A DNA stretch of 64,000 nt. It comes from CAZGAH01 sp964523295. GTDB taxonomy: Bacteria; Desulfobacterota; Desulfovibrionia; Desulfovibrionales; Desulfovibrionaceae. The number at the start of each line of letters is the position of its first letter. Within the stretch, counting starts at the first letter, position 1. A model generated the notes under the pieces. The model saw only the letters and a list, made by a program, of their open reading frames with translations. It was not told where the DNA came from and searched no databases. Below are positions 18,899 to 28,520 of the stretch, piece by piece. Where the stretch lies: NCBI GenBank assembly GCA_964523295.1, contig CAZGAH010000009.1, forward strand, positions 17,883 to 81,882, given 5' to 3'. The translations under genes were made by a program, and so were the position numbers.

Positions 18899-20392
18899 CT
18901 AATCCATGGATGCACGGAGTTTGTAACGCTGGACCTTGCCCGTGGCTGTCAGCGGCAGGGACTCCTGGAACACAATATCCGTGGGGGCCATGTAATCGGG
19001 CAGCTCGCGCAGGGAGTGCTCGCGCAGCGTCCTCAGGAGCGCCGGGCCGGGCTCATGGCCGGGCGCCGGCACGACGTGCGCCCGCACAAGCGTAAAAGCC
19101 CCGGAGCGTCCGCCAACCACGGCGCACTGAGCCACGGCCGGATGGGACAGCAGAGCGCTTTCTACCCGCGTCGGCGATACCCACAGGCCTCCGGCCTTGA
19201 ACATGTCGTCCGTGCGTCCCAGGATGGTGATTACGCCATCCTCCTCCTTGCCCATATCTCCGGAAAGATACCAATCTTCCAAGGCAAAGGCCTTGGCGGT
19301 CCACTCGGGGGCATTGAGATAGCCGGGCATGAGCGTCGGGCTACGCACCGCCACTTGCCCCGGCGTACCCGGGGGGACCGGCCTGAGAGCCTCGTCAACG
19401 ATTTTCGCCTCGAAGGGGGGAATGGCCCGCCCGCAGCGACCAGGGTACATATCCGGTGGGCGGCTGCCAATAACAAAGGTTGCGGTCTCAGAGTGACCGT
19501 ACCCTTCCCACAAGGGCAAACCCGTCTTCTCCATCCAGGCGTGAAAGATCGCTGCCGGCAGGGCCTCCCCGGCCGAAAAGCAGAGGCGAAGACGCGGACA
19601 GCGCAAATTTCCCTCCAGGGAGAGCAACAACATGCCGTATATGGCCGGCACTGAGCCAAGGACCGTCACGCCCTCTTCCCGGAGCAATTCCAGGGTCCGC
19701 TTGGGGTTCGGCCTCTCCGGGTCGAGCAGGGCCGTGGCCCCGAGTGCCAGCGGATTGACCAGGGCAAAGAAGAACCCGTACACATGGCAAAGCTTTGCAG
19801 AGCAAAGGACCACATCGTCTTCGCGAAGCCCGATGAAATCCTGGCCTACGACCTTGACAATTAGAGAAAAATCGACGTGGCGGTGAGGAACGCCCTTGGG
19901 GTGCCCGGTCGTGCCCGAGGTGTAGAATATCATGGCGATATCTTCAGGTGAAACCGGAGCGGCAGGCCGGTCGGCGGGAAACCCGGCCAACAGCTGAAAG
20001 ATATCGTCGTCCGTCATGGTCCTGGCCGGGACGCCGACTTCGGCCGCTGCGGCCAAAGCCTCGTGCCCGGGCGAGGTCATTAGCAGTTTCGCACCACAGT
20101 GGGCCAGACAGTCGGCAATGTCGGCCTGGCGCAAGCGGTCGTTGAGCGGCACGAAGACCACTCCGGACAGGCAGCATCCCATGATGGCCAAGGCAAGCGA
20201 GAAGGAATCCGGCAGGACCAGAACCACCCGGTCCCCGAGTCCGAGTCCCTGCCCTTCAAGCCAGCCGGCCATGGCCCGGGAATTGCACGCCAGTCCGGCA
20301 TAGGTCAGCCCCTGCCCCTGGCAGCGGATGGCAACCTTGTCCGGCTTGCTACGGGCGATCTCGCCAACGATATGCTCGACAAACGTGTCCAT
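18899..20392 (-). CDS. AMP-dependent acyl ligase (benzoate-CoA-ligase-like)
   Basis: A 497-residue adenylate-forming enzyme. The P-loop is FYTSGTTGHPKGV; A5 is EGYGHSET; A7 is YLSGDMGKEEDG; the GRTDDMFKAGGLWVSP hinge and the C-terminal catalytic Lys in ATGKVQRYKLR are all intact. Overall pattern and the LWVSPTRVES segment are closest to benzoate/4-hydroxybenzoate-CoA ligases, but the directly adjacent carrier-protein gene suggests it may load an acid onto the carrier instead of CoA. ATG 20392 follows GGAGGG. Substrate not determinable here. It is first in a three-gene operon. Confidence 0.85.
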   Translation of the reverse strand: MDTFVEHIVGEIARSKPDKVAIRCQGQGLTYAGLACNSRAMAGWLEGQGLGLGDRVVLVLPDSFSLALAIMGCCLSGVVFVPLNDRLRQADIADCLAHCGAKLLMTSPGHEALAAAAEVGVPARTMTDDDIFQLLAGFPADRPAAPVSPEDIAMIFYTSGTTGHPKGVPHRHVDFSLIVKVVGQDFIGLREDDVVLCSAKLCHVYGFFFALVNPLALGATALLDPERPNPKRTLELLREEGVTVLGSVPAIYGMLLLSLEGNLRCPRLRLCFSAGEALPAAIFHAWMEKTGLPLWEGYGHSETATFVIGSRPPDMYPGRCGRAIPPFEAKIVDEALRPVPPGTPGQVAVRSPTLMPGYLNAPEWTAKAFALEDWYLSGDMGKEEDGVITILGRTDDMFKAGGLWVSPTRVESALLSHPAVAQCAVVGGRSGAFTLVRAHVVPAPGHEPGPALLRTLREHSLRELPDYMAPTDIVFQESLPLTATGKVQRYKLRASMD

Positions 20393-20630
20393 GGAACCCT
20401 CCGTACTGGAATTCTCATACCTGCCTTGCCACGCCGTAGCAAGCCCAGACGTGCTCCCAACTCGACAACCCGCCAACTTCTCGGAAGTCTTCATCCTGAG
20501 CCGACCGGCAGCGCCCTTCCCTTGCGTATGCCCCTGTGCTACGCAGTCTTGCTGTACAATGTGCCACAGACCGAAATACGCCTGAACAACCGGAACTGCT
20601 CCGGGCCTAAGGTCAGGAGGGATTCCGACC

Positions 20631-22670
20631 GTGACCGACACTCGACCGACACGCCGCGGTACCAGCGCCCGACACTGGAAACAACCCAAACGCCGCCGCC
20701 TCGTCATTGCCGGTAGTGTTCTGGCACTGCTGGTCATCTCCGCGGCCCTGCTGCCCGGACTGCTCCGGGAAAGCCCGGATCCGACGCCCGAGGATCTGCG
20801 CGCGCTTGTCGAGGTATTCGGCGGAGAAATCGCCTTCGCGCCGCTGGAGGATTCCGGCGCCGAGCGCATGTCGCGCTATCTGACCATGCGTGACGGCGTT
20901 CGCGTGGCCGTGGACCTCTGGTTGCCCGAGAATCTGCCTTCGGGCAGACGTCTGCCCGCCGTCATTCAGCCCACGCGCTACTGGCGCAATTTCGATCTCC
21001 GCTGGCCTTTCAACGCTCTGATTGGCCCGCCGCTCGCCACGCGGATGCTGTGCCGTTTCGGCTACGCGCTGATCATTGTGGACGCCCGGGGTTCGGGCGC
21101 GTCGTTCGGGGTCTGGCCGTATCCCTGGTCAAAAGAGGAAATCGAGGACTACCGGGAAGTTCTCGACTGGGTCGTCGCCCAGCCCTGGTCCAACGGACGC
21201 GTTGCGGCCAGTGGCATCTCCTACAGCGGCACGGCGGCTGAGTTCATGGCCTCGCTCGGCCATCCGGCGCTCAAGGCGGTCCTGCCGCGATTCAGTCTGT
21301 ACGACGCCTATGCCGAGATCGCCTTTCCCGGCGGCGTGTACAATGAATGGTTCGTCAAGCATTGGAGCCTGTTCAACAGCCAGCTCGACGCCGGCGTCGT
21401 GCCCGATGACATCGGACTGCCTGGCAGGCTGCTGGTCCGGAGCGTAAGCCCGGTCCCGGCCGGACAATGGACCCGGCCGGGCGAAAGCAGCGGACAATCG
21501 GCCCTGAAGCAGGCCTTCGCGGAGCACCGGACCAACGGCGATATTCATCAGGCCGCGCGTGGCGCCGTATTCCGGGACGACGTCGCGCCGCAGCTTGGCA
21601 TCACCATCGCCGAATTCAGTCCTCATACACGCCAGGCCATGACCGAGGCGGCCGGCGCCGCGTTCTACAGCTGGGGCGGCTGGTTCGACGGGGCCTATGC
21701 CGACGCGCTGCTCAAGCGCTTTGTCACCCTGCGCAACCCGCAACGGGCGGTCATCGGCCCGTGGAACCATGGCGCCGAGCAGCACGCCAGCCCGTATCAG
21801 GACCAGGACACCCCGGTAACACCGCCGCACAAGGTGCAATGCCTGGAAGAAATCCGCTTCCTGGACCACTATCTCAAAGACCGCGGCCCGGCGCCGCAGC
21901 CAGGGGTCATCTACTACACGCTGGGCGAGGAGCGCTGGAAGCACAGCCCGGTCTGGCCGCCGGCAGGCCAGCGCACGGTAACACTGTATATCGGCCCGGA
22001 CCATTCCCTGGCCCACGACCCGGCCGAGGCCGTTTCCGGCGACGCGGAACAGACGGCGCCGGCCTTCGACATCCTGGACGTCGATTACGCGATCGGGAGC
22101 GGCGTTCTCAATCGCTGGCGCACGCAGCTGTTGCGCAGCGACGTACGCATCCCTGATCGAAGCAGCTCCCATGCGCGGCAGGACAATGGTCGGGGGATGC
22201 TGGTGTACACCAGCGCCCCTCTGGATGCGGACATGGAGGTTACCGGACATCCGGTAGTGCAGCTCGTCATCGCGTCCACGGAAACGGACGGGGCATTCGT
22301 CCTCGCGCTGGAGGACGTGGACGAGCACGGTGTTGCCCGCTGCGTGACCGAGGGCGTATTCCGGGCACTGCATCGCAAACAGGCGGACACGGCGGACGCA
22401 GGCGTCGGCTTTGCCCCGCACCACTCTTTTTTACGCCAGGACGCCCTGCCCCTGGTGCCGGACGAGCCGGCCAGCCTCCGTTTCAGCCTGCTGCCTGTCT
22501 CGGTCCGTTTCAAGGCCGGGCACCGCATCCGTCTGGTCATTGCCGGACACGACAGCGACGCCTTTGCCCGGATCCCGAGCACCGGCACCCCACGCGTACG
22601 CGTCTACCGCACGCCGTCGCTGTGCTCGCAACTCGAACTGCCGGTTATACCGGATCGGAAACACCCCTGA
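20631..22670 (+). CDS. membrane-anchored CocE/NonD-family (S15) hydrolase
   Basis: 679 residues. The N-terminus is basic and followed by one hydrophobic helix (LVIAGSVLALLVISAALLPG, residues about 24-43), so the enzyme is anchored to the inner membrane or exported. The alpha/beta-hydrolase domain has the nucleophile in GISYSGTAAE, Asp in WGGWFDGAY and His in GPWNHGAEQ. The C-terminal jelly-roll of X-Pro dipeptidyl-peptidase/cocaine-esterase proteins is present (MEVTGHPVVQLVIAS, then KAGHRIRLVIAG). The start is GTG 20631 with GGAGG upstream. Likely an esterase or acylaminopeptidase; substrate unknown. It is divergent from the ligase operon. Confidence 0.85.
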   Translation: MTDTRPTRRGTSARHWKQPKRRRLVIAGSVLALLVISAALLPGLLRESPDPTPEDLRALVEVFGGEIAFAPLEDSGAERMSRYLTMRDGVRVAVDLWLPENLPSGRRLPAVIQPTRYWRNFDLRWPFNALIGPPLATRMLCRFGYALIIVDARGSGASFGVWPYPWSKEEIEDYREVLDWVVAQPWSNGRVAASGISYSGTAAEFMASLGHPALKAVLPRFSLYDAYAEIAFPGGVYNEWFVKHWSLFNSQLDAGVVPDDIGLPGRLLVRSVSPVPAGQWTRPGESSGQSALKQAFAEHRTNGDIHQAARGAVFRDDVAPQLGITIAEFSPHTRQAMTEAAGAAFYSWGGWFDGAYADALLKRFVTLRNPQRAVIGPWNHGAEQHASPYQDQDTPVTPPHKVQCLEEIRFLDHYLKDRGPAPQPGVIYYTLGEERWKHSPVWPPAGQRTVTLYIGPDHSLAHDPAEAVSGDAEQTAPAFDILDVDYAIGSGVLNRWRTQLLRSDVRIPDRSSSHARQDNGRGMLVYTSAPLDADMEVTGHPVVQLVIASTETDGAFVLALEDVDEHGVARCVTEGVFRALHRKQADTADAGVGFAPHHSFLRQDALPLVPDEPASLRFSLLPVSVRFKAGHRIRLVIAGHDSDAFARIPSTGTPRVRVYRTPSLCSQLELPVIPDRKHP

Positions 22671-22712
22671 CCCGGGCCTTCCGGAGATACGCGGTACGGA
22701 CGGAGGCTTTGC

Positions 22713-24494
22713 TTATCGCGTTATCGGAAACCCTTTGGATTTCCAGGCGCTCAGATCGTTATCCAGCACGAGCACCCGGATATTGTCGTGGCCTTTGGCG
22801 GCAAAACGCGCCGCGACCTCCTCGTCATACAGACGACTGATATTTCGGCCGTAGATGACCAAGGGCTGCGCAAAATCGAGTTCACCGAATTTCATGCCAT
22901 AGATAAAATCGAAGAGCGTGGAAGGAACGTTGACGGCGCCGGTAATATGTTCCTGATCGTAGAATTCGGCAGGTCGCGCGTCGATGAGCATGACCGAGTC
23001 GGAGGCCAGGGCTTGTCGGGCTTCTTGGAGCGCTATGGTCGGGGTGCGCTGGCTGAAGACAACGCGCGGGACCAGCTCCACGCCGGCCGGATTCGTAGCG
23101 TTGAAGACCAATCCGAGCAGCAGGCTGGCCACTGCGAGCCAGAAAAAATCCCAGAATCCGACACGATCGATCCGTTCGGCCTGGCGGCTGAGCATGGCCT
23201 TGACGTGCGCGCCTGCGCGTTCGAGCATTTCAATCTTGCCCCGGCTGAGGGTCAGCTCGTCGAGCGTGGCCTGCAATTCGGCATTGCGGCGTTCCAGATC
23301 GCGATTGAGCGCTTGTATCATTTCAAAAGATCGTACGTTTTTCAGGAACACGAGAAAGTTGTTGACCAGCGTCAGCAGCACCTCGATTTCGGAGGGGGAG
23401 AACGAGGCCGTCGTGAGCCTGGGGCCAAGGCCGACGAGCCCGAGGCAATCGTCGTCCACGCGGCAAAGGATCGCCACCCTGGTGGACTCGGGAAACGCGG
23501 CATCCGCTCCCGCCTCGCTCGTCAGGCGTTCCAGAGGCACAAGCTGACTGCCGAGTTGCGTGAGTTTGTCGAAATCGCACACGCTCAGGCAGCGAAAAAG
23601 CAGATGCCTGGCCGCAGCCGCAGTGATATCGCCCTTGTTCCCATTGGCACCGCGACGGACGAAGCGGACGTTCTCATCATGCTGATCCAAAAAGAGCAGA
23701 TAGCCGTTTTCCAGACAGAACGTGCCCATGAGCGCGAGAACGAAAGAATACATGAGACCGTTCGCGTCGGTGATCAGGGAAAGCTCGTGCGCTGTTTCGT
23801 ATACGGTGTTGAGATAGAAAATGCGTTGATCCAGTTCCTTGCGGCTCTTCTCCGCGTCGTTCAGCGCCTTCGCCAGGTCGCGATGCTGCCGCTTGAGCTC
23901 CTGATAGAGCGTTTGAACGGTCTGGCTGGCAAGGGCGCGGGCTACGGCCAGGCCGAGCGTATTCAAGAGGTTCGACAGCAGCTCAACGTCGTCATCGCCA
24001 TAGCCGGTGTCCGTCAACCGGGGGCCCAATCCGAAGAGTCCGCTCGCTTCGCCGGCGCTGAATCCGAGCATGATAGCCGTATGGACCGGGAATCCCGAGG
24101 CCGGGGGCAGGGCGTTGCGGACAATGAGTCGATCCAGGCCGGATTGTGCGACGAGTTCCCCGGCGCCTGTTTCCGCCATGGTTCCAAGCGTCTGCTGCAA
24201 CCGCTCACGCTCGGCGGGATCCAGCCCGCGCGTAGCGGAAAAGGCAGCTCGACCGCGGGCTTCGGGCATGAGAACGAAGCCCATCGTGGCTCCGACTGCG
24301 CCCATGGCCGTCAGAAGAAAGGCACCGAAGATTTCCTGCGGGTCGTTGTAGGTGTTCAGCTCGTGGCTGAGCTCATAGAGGATGCCGAGCTGAAAGACTT
24401 TCCGATCCAGTTCATGCTCACCGACACGATCGCGGGCGGGATCGGGCGCGGCGATTTCGTTGTTCGCCGTATTGACTCGGTGAGAAGAGGACAT
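22713..24494 (-). CDS. tandem GAF-like membrane protein with inactive C-terminal rhodanese domain
   Basis: About 593 residues. Two similar GAF-like segments (about 25-200 and 225-390; each ends in a GLVGLGPRLT or GLFGLGPRLT motif) are separated by a coiled coil (ELKRQHRDLAKALNDAEKS). A second coiled coil and one transmembrane helix (FFWLAVASLLLGLVFNA, near 455) follow. The C-terminal 120 residues are rhodanese-like (LIDARPAEFYDQEHITGAVNVP), but the active-site loop reads IYGRNIS and has no cysteine, so sulfurtransfer is unlikely and a binding role is more plausible. ATG 24494 has GGAG only 3 nt upstream; a TTG four codons earlier is possible. It is the last gene of the sensory operon. Confidence 0.7.
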   Translation of the reverse strand: MSSSHRVNTANNEIAAPDPARDRVGEHELDRKVFQLGILYELSHELNTYNDPQEIFGAFLLTAMGAVGATMGFVLMPEARGRAAFSATRGLDPAERERLQQTLGTMAETGAGELVAQSGLDRLIVRNALPPASGFPVHTAIMLGFSAGEASGLFGLGPRLTDTGYGDDDVELLSNLLNTLGLAVARALASQTVQTLYQELKRQHRDLAKALNDAEKSRKELDQRIFYLNTVYETAHELSLITDANGLMYSFVLALMGTFCLENGYLLFLDQHDENVRFVRRGANGNKGDITAAAARHLLFRCLSVCDFDKLTQLGSQLVPLERLTSEAGADAAFPESTRVAILCRVDDDCLGLVGLGPRLTTASFSPSEIEVLLTLVNNFLVFLKNVRSFEMIQALNRDLERRNAELQATLDELTLSRGKIEMLERAGAHVKAMLSRQAERIDRVGFWDFFWLAVASLLLGLVFNATNPAGVELVPRVVFSQRTPTIALQEARQALASDSVMLIDARPAEFYDQEHITGAVNVPSTLFDFIYGMKFGELDFAQPLVIYGRNISRLYDEEVAARFAAKGHDNIRVLVLDNDLSAWKSKGFPITR

Positions 24495-24511
24495 GAGCTC
24501 CAGCAACGCTG

Positions 24512-25231
24512 TCAGGCCGAGCCGAAGCTGGCCATTGCGTTTTCGGTTGAGTCATAGAGTTTGGCAAAGCGGGTGATGCCGACGATGTCGAAGACCTTCT
24601 GGAAGTTGTCGGAAACGCCGGTGATGGCCACCTTCTGTCCTTTTTTTGCGCCTTCGAGCAACAGCTGCGTTAACAGCGCGATGCCGGCGCCATTGATGGT
24701 GGCATTCTCGTCGAAGCGCAGTACCACGTTATGCAGCTCCATGCCGATGATCCGGTTGTACGCCTCCTGCAACGAGGCCTCGGAACGGGCAGTGACATTG
24801 CCTTTGACGGACATGATGGCGATGTGGCCCTGGACATCGATGGAGACGGCGTTGCCGGACTGACGGGCATTGGCCAGGCGCTCCCGGGCGCGCTTGAGCG
24901 CAGCCTCCAGGGCGTCCTTCTGGATGGGCTTGTTGATGAAGTCCGTCGCGTTGAGATTCAAGGCCTTGACCGCCAGATCCATGTCGCCATGGCCGGTAAC
25001 GACAATGACCTCGGTGGCCGAATCCACGGCCTTGATGCGTTTGAGCACCTCGATGCCGTCCAGACCGGGCATCTTGATGTCGGTCATGACGATTTCCGGG
25101 CGATGGGCCTTGAACAGCTCAACGCCCTGCGCGCCGTTTTCGGCGCTAAGGACGTCGTAGCCGTAAGCGCCCAGAAACAGCGCCAACATTTCCAATGTGG
25201 GACGTTCGTCGTCGATAATGAGAATACGCAA
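24512..25231 (-). CDS. response regulator with C-terminal STAS domain
   Basis: 239 residues. The receiver domain (1-120) has DD at 7-8, phospho-acceptor D51 in MTDIKMPG, T in VVTGHG and K in FINKPI. The output domain (about 130-235) is a STAS/anti-anti-sigma-type fold (DVQGHIAIMSVKGNVTARSE, NATINGAGIALLTQLL, VFDIVGITRFAKLY), not a DNA-binding domain. The position occupied by the phosphorylatable Ser in classical anti-anti-sigma factors is GAGIA here. The start is TTG 25231, placed by the receiver consensus MRILIIDDE and a purine-rich AGGAG. It follows its kinase by 19 bp. It probably signals by protein-protein contact. Confidence 0.8.
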   Translation of the reverse strand: MRILIIDDERPTLEMLALFLGAYGYDVLSAENGAQGVELFKAHRPEIVMTDIKMPGLDGIEVLKRIKAVDSATEVIVVTGHGDMDLAVKALNLNATDFINKPIQKDALEAALKRARERLANARQSGNAVSIDVQGHIAIMSVKGNVTARSEASLQEAYNRIIGMELHNVVLRFDENATINGAGIALLTQLLLEGAKKGQKVAITGVSDNFQKVFDIVGITRFAKLYDSTENAMASFGSA

Positions 25232-25250
25232 GCGCTTTCCGACTCCTGTT

Positions 25251-27098
25251 TCAGGCCGCTGGGAAAGAAAGCGTGAAGGTCGTGCCTTTGCCCTGCTCGC
25301 TGGCCACCTTGATATCACCTTGATAGTCCCGGACCATTCCGTAGGAAATAGCCAGGCCAAGGCCCATGCCCTTGCCGATTTCTTTGGTAGTGTAGAACGG
25401 CTCGAAAATTTTATCCAGCTTGGATTCCGGGATGCCGATGCCGGTATCGGTTACGCTGATGGCGACGCGACCGTTCAAGTTGAAGGTTTTTATGAAGATT
25501 TTCCGAGGTCTGCTACCGGATTCACCCTCTCGCATATTGATGGCGTCGCGGGCGTTGGTCACCAGATTGAAGAGCACCTGTTCGAGCCGGTTGCTGTGGG
25601 CGAGTATTTTCGGAAGATTATCGCCAAGTTCGATATCGAGTTCGATATTTTCCAGCTTGAGCTGCTGGCCGAGGATGTTCAACACGCCCTTGAGGGGTTT
25701 GGAGATGTCGAACTTGTCCTTGGTCAGATCGGCCTTGCGACCGAACTCGCGCAGGGTGGTAATGATTTCGGCCGCACGATCCACCTGCTTACTGATCTCC
25801 TTGACCACCTTCCCCACCTGCTCCATGGGAGGAACACCGCCACGCTCGGCGAGCAGATTGAGGTACTCGGAGCCGATCTTGATGGCGTTGAGGGGCTGGT
25901 TGATTTCATGCGCGATGCCGGCGGACATCTCGCCCAGGGTCTTCATTTTGCTGGCCTGGATGAGCTGGGCGTCCTTTTCCACCATATCGGTGATGTCGTT
26001 GGTGGACACGATGATGGCCGGCTTGTCTTCGTAAATGGTGCCGCAGGCGTGAACATTGACGATAAAGGGTTCCCCTCCCTTGCGATAATGGATGGCCTTG
26101 GGAAAAAAAATACAGCGCGCCAGGCCTTCTTCCCCGCCGACGGAAAAGCTCTGCAACTGCTCGGTCGTAAACTCTTCGCTCAGCGCGTTGAAATTCATCC
26201 CGACAAGCTCCTTGCGGGAAAAACCGTAGGCATCGGCGGCGACCGGATTGGCGTCCAGAATGCCCAGGTTCCGGCAATCGAGAACAAAGATGGGATCGGG
26301 GCCCGAGTAGAAGAGCGAGCGGTATTTCTGTTGCGATTTCTGGAGTTCGTCGCGGTATTCCTTGATATGCCGGACCATGTTGCGGAACGAATCGGCCAGT
26401 TGCAGCACCTCCACCCCCGCGCTCGTATTGAACTCCACTTCGAATTCCAGCTTGTCGCGGCTGATCTCGTCGGCCATTTCCATCAGCCGGGCAATCGGCC
26501 GGGTAATATTCCGCGAAAGCCGGTCGCTGATGACGAACATGATCAATACGATTCCGGCGATGAAACCCAGAAATATAAACCGGAGCTTGGAGACGACGTT
26601 GTCGATATGCTCTTTGCTGATGCCCACGTGTACGCTGCCGATGTCGTAGATGCCCTCCTTCACCGGTACGGCGACATCGTAGGCCATTTCTCCCTGAAAC
26701 TCGATGAGCCTGATGCTCTGGACCTCCCCGGGGGGAATCGGGTTTGCCTGCCGCAGAACGTGGGGGAAGGGCTGGATGAACGTGGAGGCCAGAACATTGC
26801 TGTCCGTGTCCGTGATAAAAATATAGGACACCAGTGCGCGACGCTCGCCGACCAGCGCGCTCTCGAACACCATGCCCGTAAGATTCTGTTTGTCCTTGGT
26901 GAGAATAAGCCCGGGCGCCCGGTCGGCGATCGACTGACCGATGCCCAGCCCACGGAATTCAAGCTCACGCGTCAGACTTGAAATAAGGATGTACCGTGCC
27001 ACCAGCGCAATGCAGACGCTGACCAGAATGATAACCGCGACCGAAGAATAGAGTATCTTATTCTTCAGATTGAGCGTCCAGAACTGGGGAATGCGCAT
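25251..27098 (-). CDS. membrane sensor histidine kinase (periplasmic domain-HAMP-PAS-HisKA-HATPase)
   Basis: 615 residues. TM1 is about 15-37 and TM2 about 173-191, enclosing a 135-residue periplasmic domain. HAMP follows (about 192-245), then PAS (about 258-375). The phospho-acceptor is H397 in AGIAHEINQPLNAI, with N box NLVTNARDAI, G1 DTGIGI and G2 GKGMGLGLAIS. ATG 27098 follows AGGAG at 7 nt. It lies 14 bp downstream of a periplasmic binding lipoprotein gene and 19 bp upstream of the REC-STAS regulator. The simplest reading is that the binding protein presents a ligand to this kinase, which phosphorylates the regulator. Confidence 0.9.
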   Translation of the reverse strand: MRIPQFWTLNLKNKILYSSVAVIILVSVCIALVARYILISSLTRELEFRGLGIGQSIADRAPGLILTKDKQNLTGMVFESALVGERRALVSYIFITDTDSNVLASTFIQPFPHVLRQANPIPPGEVQSIRLIEFQGEMAYDVAVPVKEGIYDIGSVHVGISKEHIDNVVSKLRFIFLGFIAGIVLIMFVISDRLSRNITRPIARLMEMADEISRDKLEFEVEFNTSAGVEVLQLADSFRNMVRHIKEYRDELQKSQQKYRSLFYSGPDPIFVLDCRNLGILDANPVAADAYGFSRKELVGMNFNALSEEFTTEQLQSFSVGGEEGLARCIFFPKAIHYRKGGEPFIVNVHACGTIYEDKPAIIVSTNDITDMVEKDAQLIQASKMKTLGEMSAGIAHEINQPLNAIKIGSEYLNLLAERGGVPPMEQVGKVVKEISKQVDRAAEIITTLREFGRKADLTKDKFDISKPLKGVLNILGQQLKLENIELDIELGDNLPKILAHSNRLEQVLFNLVTNARDAINMREGESGSRPRKIFIKTFNLNGRVAISVTDTGIGIPESKLDKIFEPFYTTKEIGKGMGLGLAISYGMVRDYQGDIKVASEQGKGTTFTLSFPAA

Positions 27099-27112
27099 TG
27101 TCAAACTCCTGC

Positions 27113-28354
27113 TCAGGGCGTCGCGGGCGGCGCGTGGCCATATCGCCGGGAGAGATCTTTCCAATCCGTCAGCAGCACCAGCTTGCCGGACTTGATTATG
27201 GTGAAATAGACCCGGTCCATACCCTGATGGTCCTGGTCGCCGAAGCTGAGAATGGCGTCCTTACCCAGCGGATAGTCACGAATCGACTCGATGGCCTTGA
27301 TGAACCCCTCCCGGGTGAGATCCTGACCCGCACGCTTGAGCCCCTCGCCGAGCACCAAAGCGTTGAAATAGCCCTCCAGACTTACGGAATTAGGCTTTTC
27401 GTCCGGAAAATACTGACGAAGACGCTCGACATAGCGGTCCACGTCCTTGAGCATGTCCCGGGCCTCGGGCAGTTCGGGCGGCGGAACGACCTGGCTGACG
27501 ATGACGTCCTCGCCGTCCTGCCCCAGCAGCCGGGCAAGCTCCTCGACGCCGACGAACGACACGTTGTAAAAAATGAGATGACTTCTCCTGTTCTTCGCCA
27601 GCCTGATGAATTTTGCACAGGGCTCGTAGGTGCCGATCATGATCACCGCCTGGGCGTCGGACTCCAGAACCTTTTCCAGCCCCTCCTCCACGTCCAGCGT
27701 ACCCCGGGTGTAGGAACTCTTCGCCACGGGCGCCAGATTGTACTTCTTCAATCCCAGCTCCGCACCTCGCAGCCCGTCCAGTCCGTAGGCGTCGTACTGG
27801 TAAAACACCGCAATTTTTTTCAGGCCCATGTCTTCGACCAGGTGCTTCACCACCACGCCCGTCTCCTGATAATAGGAGGCCCGGACATTGATGATATAGG
27901 GATTGAACGGCTCGCGCAGAGCATTGGCGCCGGTGAACATGCCGATCAGCGGCACCTTGGCCCGCTCTACCAGGGGGATGATCTTGACGGTCGTCGGCGT
28001 GCCCACATAGCAGAACAGTGCGAACACGTTCTCGTCCACGAGCAGCTGCTGCGTATTGGCTACGCAGATGGTGGGATCATAGCCGTCGTCAAGCGCGATG
28101 AGCTTGATCCGGCGACCATGAATGCCGCCGGTATCATTGACGTGGTTCAAATAGCATTGCGCGCCGCGCAGGGTCTGAATCCCCAGAAAACTCGCATGTC
28201 CGGTCAAGGCCAGCGACGAACCGATGCGCACCTCGGCGTCGCTGACGCCCGGCGTCGCCATGCTGGCGGCGTGCCGTTGCTCACCCGTCTCACAGGCGGT
28301 CAGCAATATGGCAACCCAGCCAAGAAGCAAAGGGAAAAGCACCCTGATTCCCAT
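27113..28354 (-). CDS. amino-acid-type (LivJ-like) periplasmic binding lipoprotein
   Basis: 413 residues. Signal peptide with lipobox LLTAC (Cys about 20). The body is a type I periplasmic binding protein of the branched-chain amino acid/urea/amide family: IGSSLALTGHASFLGIQTLRG, NDTGGIHGRRIKLIALDDGYDP, VFALFCYVGTPTT, and FYQYDAYGLDGLRG. No liv permease or ATPase gene is nearby; the next gene is a histidine kinase 14 bp away. It therefore probably serves as a sensor subunit rather than a transporter component. The start was placed at ATG 28354 just before the signal peptide; an AGGGG precedes it. Confidence 0.85.
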   Translation of the reverse strand: MGIRVLFPLLLGWVAILLTACETGEQRHAASMATPGVSDAEVRIGSSLALTGHASFLGIQTLRGAQCYLNHVNDTGGIHGRRIKLIALDDGYDPTICVANTQQLLVDENVFALFCYVGTPTTVKIIPLVERAKVPLIGMFTGANALREPFNPYIINVRASYYQETGVVVKHLVEDMGLKKIAVFYQYDAYGLDGLRGAELGLKKYNLAPVAKSSYTRGTLDVEEGLEKVLESDAQAVIMIGTYEPCAKFIRLAKNRRSHLIFYNVSFVGVEELARLLGQDGEDVIVSQVVPPPELPEARDMLKDVDRYVERLRQYFPDEKPNSVSLEGYFNALVLGEGLKRAGQDLTREGFIKAIESIRDYPLGKDAILSFGDQDHQGMDRVYFTIIKSGKLVLLTDWKDLSRRYGHAPPATP

Positions 28355-28520
28355 CACCAGCCCCTTGTCCAAAACGTTTCGCCATGCCACCCGACCAGAT
28401 TTCAGCAGACCGATTCCCACCGTCCCTCATGACCGCGCCTGCGCGCGGGGAAAGGCGGCTCGACCGCCGCAGAAATCGCCACATAAACCGCAAAGTACGC
28501 CCGGCTGAAGACTTCGCCGC

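Noticed and set aside
22788..24557. Plus-strand open frame of 589 codons
   Set aside because: Antisense of the GAF/rhodanese gene; no recognisable domain and poor start context.
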